Below, piece after piece: positions 61,031 to 64,000 of a stretch of DNA of 64,000 bases. Source of the DNA: an uncultured Clostridia bacterium (GTDB lineage: Bacteria > Bacillota > Clostridia > TANB77 > CAG-508); NCBI GenBank assembly GCA_934129785.1, contig CAKOWW010000001.1:1-64000 (forward strand), given 5' to 3'. Every line of letters starts with the position of its first letter. Positions within the stretch are counted from its first letter, which is position 1. Both the position numbers and the translations under genes were made by a program. A model generated the notes under the pieces. That model did no database searches and was not told the DNA's origin. It was given only the letters and a program-made list of their open reading frames with translations.

Positions 61031-64000
61031 GTGGACGAATTAGATATTTTTAATAAATTAAAAATAGGTGTGGCATCAGATGAAAAAATCAGGGAATGGT
61101 CAAAAGGAGAAGTAAAAAAACCAGAGACTATTAACTATAGAACATTAAAACCAGAAAAAGATGGTCTATTCTGTGAAAGAATATTTGGGCCAACAAAAGA
61201 CTGGGAATGCCACTGTGGAAAATATAAAAGAGTTAGATATAAAGGAATTGTATGTGATAGATGTGGTGTAGAAGTCACAAAATCAAAAGTAAGACGTGAA
61301 AGAATGGGACATATTGAACTTGCAGCACCAGTAGCACACATATGGTACTTTAAAGGAATCCCAAGTAGAATAGCATTAATGCTAGATGTATCACCAAGAA
61401 ACCTAGAAAAAATCATATATTTTGCATCATACATAGTAGTAGATAAAGGGGATACAAACTTAGAAAAATGCCAAGTTTTAAATGAAAAAGAATATCATGA
61501 AGCAGAAGAAAAATATGGTCGTGGTTCATTTAAAGCAAAAATGGGAGCAGAAGCAATAAGAGAATTACTAGAAAAAATAGACTTAAACAAATTATCAGCA
61601 GAAATCAAAAAAGAATTAGAAACTGCAAGTGAACAAAAAAGAGTAAAACTAGTAAAAAGATTAGATACAGTAGAATCATTCAGAATATCTGGAAACAGAC
61701 CTGAATGGATGGTTATGAATGTTGTACCAGTTATACCACCAGAATTAAGACCAATGGTTCAATTAGATGGTGGAAGATTTGCAACATCAGACTTAAACGA
61801 CTTATATAGAAGAGTAATAAACAGAAATAATAGATTAAAAAGACTACTAGAATTAGGAGCACCAGAAATAATTGTAAGAAATGAAAAAAGAATGTTACAA
61901 GAATCTGTAGATGCTTTAATAGACAATGGAAGACGAGGAAGACCAGTAACAGGAGCTGGAAATAGACCATTAAAATCATTATCAGACATGTTAAAAGGAA
62001 AACAAGGTCGTTTCCGTCAAAACTTACTTGGAAAACGTGTTGACTATTCAGGACGTTCTGTTATCGTAGTAGGACCAGAACTAAAAATTTATCAATGTGG
62101 ATTACCAAAAGAAATGGCAGTAGAATTATTCAAACCATTTGTAATGAGAGAATTAGTAGGTCGTGGAATAGCACAAAATATTAAAAATGCAAAAAGAATG
62201 GTAGAAAGACTAAGACCAGAAGTATGGGGAATATTAGAAGAAGTTATAAAAGATCACCCAGTAATGTTAAACCGTGCCCCAACACTACATAGACTTGGAA
62301 TTCAAAGCTTCGAGCCAGTATTAGTAGAAGGAAGAGCAATAAAACTTCACCCATTAGTTTGTGAAGCATTTAATGCCGACTTCGATGGTGACCAAATGGC
62401 AGTTCATTTACCACTATCACCAGAAGCACAAGCAGAATCAAGATATTTAATGTTATCAACAAACAACCTATTAAAACCACAAGATGGTAAATCAGTTGCA
62501 GTACCAAGACTAGATATGATTTTAGGAAGTTACTATTTAACAATGGTATTAGATGGAGAAAAAGGAGAAGGAAAATACTTCAAAGATCCAGATGAAGCTA
62601 TAATGGCATTCGAAAATCATGAAGTTGCAATACATGCAAAAATATTTGTAAGAGTATCAAAAGAAATAGACGGAGAAATAAAAACTAAAAAAATAGAAAC
62701 AAGTGTAGGAAGAATAATCTTCAACCAAGGAATCCCACAAGATTTAGGATTTATAGATAGAAATGAAGACCCATTCCAATACGAAATTAGTTTCCCAGTA
62801 ATGAAAAAATCAATGGGACAAATAATTGAAAAAGTAATAAGAATACATGGACTAACAGAATCAGCAGAAGTAATAGACTACATAAAAGCTCTTGGATTTA
62901 AATATTCAACACTTGCTGGTATTACATTCTCTATGGATGATGTAAAAGTACCACCAGCAAAAAAAGAATTATTAGCAGAAGCAGATGAAAGAGTAGCAAC
63001 TATTAGAAAACAATATGCTCGTGGTTTAATAACAAACGAAGAAAGATATAATGCTGTAATCAATGTTTGGGAAGAAACAACTAAAAAAGTAAGTAATGCA
63101 ATGGAAGAAAACTTCGATGAATTAAACCCAATATACATGATGGTTAAATCTGGAGCCCGTGGTAACATGAACCAATTAAGACAAATTGCTGGTATCCGTG
63201 GACTTATGGCAAGTACAACAGGTAAAGCAGTAGAAATACCAATTAGATCATCATTTGCAGAAGGTCTAGATGCTTTGGAATACTTTATTTCAGCCCATGG
63301 AGCTCGTAAAGGACTATCAGATACAGCTTTAAGAACAGCCGATTCAGGATATTTAACAAGAAGATTAGTTGATGTATCACAAGACATAATAGTTAGAGAA
63401 CATGATTGTGGAACAGATGAAGGAATAATAGTATATGATATTAAAGATGGAAACCAAATAATAGAAAAAATGCAAGAAAGACTAATTGGTAGATACCCAG
63501 TAAATGATGTAATAAATCCAGAAACAAATGAACTAATAGTAGACACAAATACAATGATAACAGAAGAAATAGCAGACAAAATAGTAGACGCCGGAATAGA
63601 AAAACTAGAAGTTCGTTCAGTAATAGGATGTCATTCAAAACAAGGTGTATGCCAAAAATGTTATGGTATGGGATTAGCAAGAAGAAACTTAGTATCAATA
63701 GGAGAATCAGTAGGTATAATTGCTGCACAATCAATTGGTGAACCAGGAACACAGCTTACAATGAGAACAATTCACTCTGGTGGTGTTGCAGGTGTAGCAG
63801 ATATTACTCAAGGTTTACCTAGGGTTGAAGAATTATTCGAAGCTAGAAAACCAAAGGGACTTGCAATAATTTCAGAAATAGATGGAAAAGTAAAAATAAA
63901 AGAAACAAAGAAAAAGAAAGAAGTTATAGTAACATCAGGAGACAACTCAAAAACATATACAATACCATTTGGTTCAAAAATGAAAGTAAAAGATGGAGAC
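61031..64000 (+). CDS. rpoC: RNA polymerase beta' subunit, partial
   Basis: The 5' 990 codons; the gene runs off the window. It starts at GTG 61031 with AGGAGG about 8 bases upstream. Features: N-terminal zinc site CHCG...CDRCG (about 56-78), GNRPEWMVMNVVPVIPPELRP, LLGKRVDYSGRSVIVVGP, catalytic NADFDGDQMAVH (about 450-460, Asp triad binding Mg2+), the bridge/trigger region SAHGARKGLSDTALRTADSGYLTRRLVDV, the second zinc region GCHSKQGVCQKCYG, and AAQSIGEPGTQLTMRTIHSGG. It shares an operon with rpoB. Confidence 0.97.
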   Translation, partial: MDELDIFNKLKIGVASDEKIREWSKGEVKKPETINYRTLKPEKDGLFCERIFGPTKDWECHCGKYKRVRYKGIVCDRCGVEVTKSKVRRERMGHIELAAPVAHIWYFKGIPSRIALMLDVSPRNLEKIIYFASYIVVDKGDTNLEKCQVLNEKEYHEAEEKYGRGSFKAKMGAEAIRELLEKIDLNKLSAEIKKELETASEQKRVKLVKRLDTVESFRISGNRPEWMVMNVVPVIPPELRPMVQLDGGRFATSDLNDLYRRVINRNNRLKRLLELGAPEIIVRNEKRMLQESVDALIDNGRRGRPVTGAGNRPLKSLSDMLKGKQGRFRQNLLGKRVDYSGRSVIVVGPELKIYQCGLPKEMAVELFKPFVMRELVGRGIAQNIKNAKRMVERLRPEVWGILEEVIKDHPVMLNRAPTLHRLGIQSFEPVLVEGRAIKLHPLVCEAFNADFDGDQMAVHLPLSPEAQAESRYLMLSTNNLLKPQDGKSVAVPRLDMILGSYYLTMVLDGEKGEGKYFKDPDEAIMAFENHEVAIHAKIFVRVSKEIDGEIKTKKIETSVGRIIFNQGIPQDLGFIDRNEDPFQYEISFPVMKKSMGQIIEKVIRIHGLTESAEVIDYIKALGFKYSTLAGITFSMDDVKVPPAKKELLAEADERVATIRKQYARGLITNEERYNAVINVWEETTKKVSNAMEENFDELNPIYMMVKSGARGNMNQLRQIAGIRGLMASTTGKAVEIPIRSSFAEGLDALEYFISAHGARKGLSDTALRTADSGYLTRRLVDVSQDIIVREHDCGTDEGIIVYDIKDGNQIIEKMQERLIGRYPVNDVINPETNELIVDTNTMITEEIADKIVDAGIEKLEVRSVIGCHSKQGVCQKCYGMGLARRNLVSIGESVGIIAAQSIGEPGTQLTMRTIHSGGVAGVADITQGLPRVEELFEARKPKGLAIISEIDGKVKIKETKKKKEVIVTSGDNSKTYTIPFGSKMKVKDGD

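Noticed and set aside
1124..63752. Many long reverse-strand frames rich in Leu, Phe and Ile overlying forward genes (for example 5074-5883, 43594-44649, 62878-63579)
   Set aside because: They are antisense shadows of AT-rich coding sequence, lack ribosome-binding sites and have no recognisable domains.
1..64000. tRNA, rRNA or sortase genes
   Set aside because: No tRNA TPsiC-like arms or rRNA-like sequence was found on reading both strands, and no sortase (TLXTC) frame is present.

Overview
This window looks like a chromosomal segment of a low-GC, spore-forming Firmicute of the Clostridia type. The base composition is very AT-rich, promoters follow the sigma-A pattern, ribosome-binding sites are strong AGGAGG types, and TTG and GTG starts are common. 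It carries spoIIE, CotF-like spore coat genes, mecA, a mreBCD/mrdA/minC cell-shape operon, and rpoB and rpoC (rpoC runs off the right edge). No tRNA, rRNA or CRISPR array was seen.

Layout: positions 1-14,800 hold housekeeping and sporulation genes: a 5'-truncated transglutaminase-like gene, pcrA, a small gene with a Spo0A-like box, two coat-protein genes, an M23 peptidase, mecA, a histidine phosphatase, the operon DUF4321-radC-mreB-mreC-mreD-mrdA-minC, and a reverse-strand pair of which one gene is frameshifted. Positions 15,000-42,000 hold a 27-kb block of giant surface proteins arranged as three tandem A/B pairs. Each A protein is exported, has DUF11-like repeats and an SdrD-B-like domain, and ends in a membrane anchor. 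Each B protein has a signal peptide, SpaA/Cna-B and SdrD-B-like domains and an LPXTG-like sorting signal. Pair 2 is fused into one 2,817-residue reading frame at an A7 tract. B proteins 1, 2 and 3 carry 0, 1 and 2 dockerin-like segments at the same internal site. Positions 42,000-64,000 hold spoIIE, a WG-repeat protein, acpS, tatD, a frameshifted htpX with lemA, a Rpn-family nuclease with a truncated neighbour copy, a G5/3D-domain protein, an exonuclease III, an AI-2E family permease, a small efflux-type membrane protein, and rpoB-rpoC.

The most interesting parts are: (1) the three A/B surface-protein pairs, including a fused A2-B2 with an internal signal peptide that could split it, lying one base away from a separate-gene arrangement with the same 4-base spacing as pair 3; (2) dockerin-like segments nested in sortase-anchored proteins; (3) two copies of a conserved palindromic RNA-like element with compensatory base changes (46,290 and 49,105); (4) a MITE-like repeat family (two complete copies flanking an efflux-type gene, one solo end). 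The reported starts of several genes were corrected because the longest reading frame begins inside a promoter -35/-10 element or inside the Shine-Dalgarno sequence.
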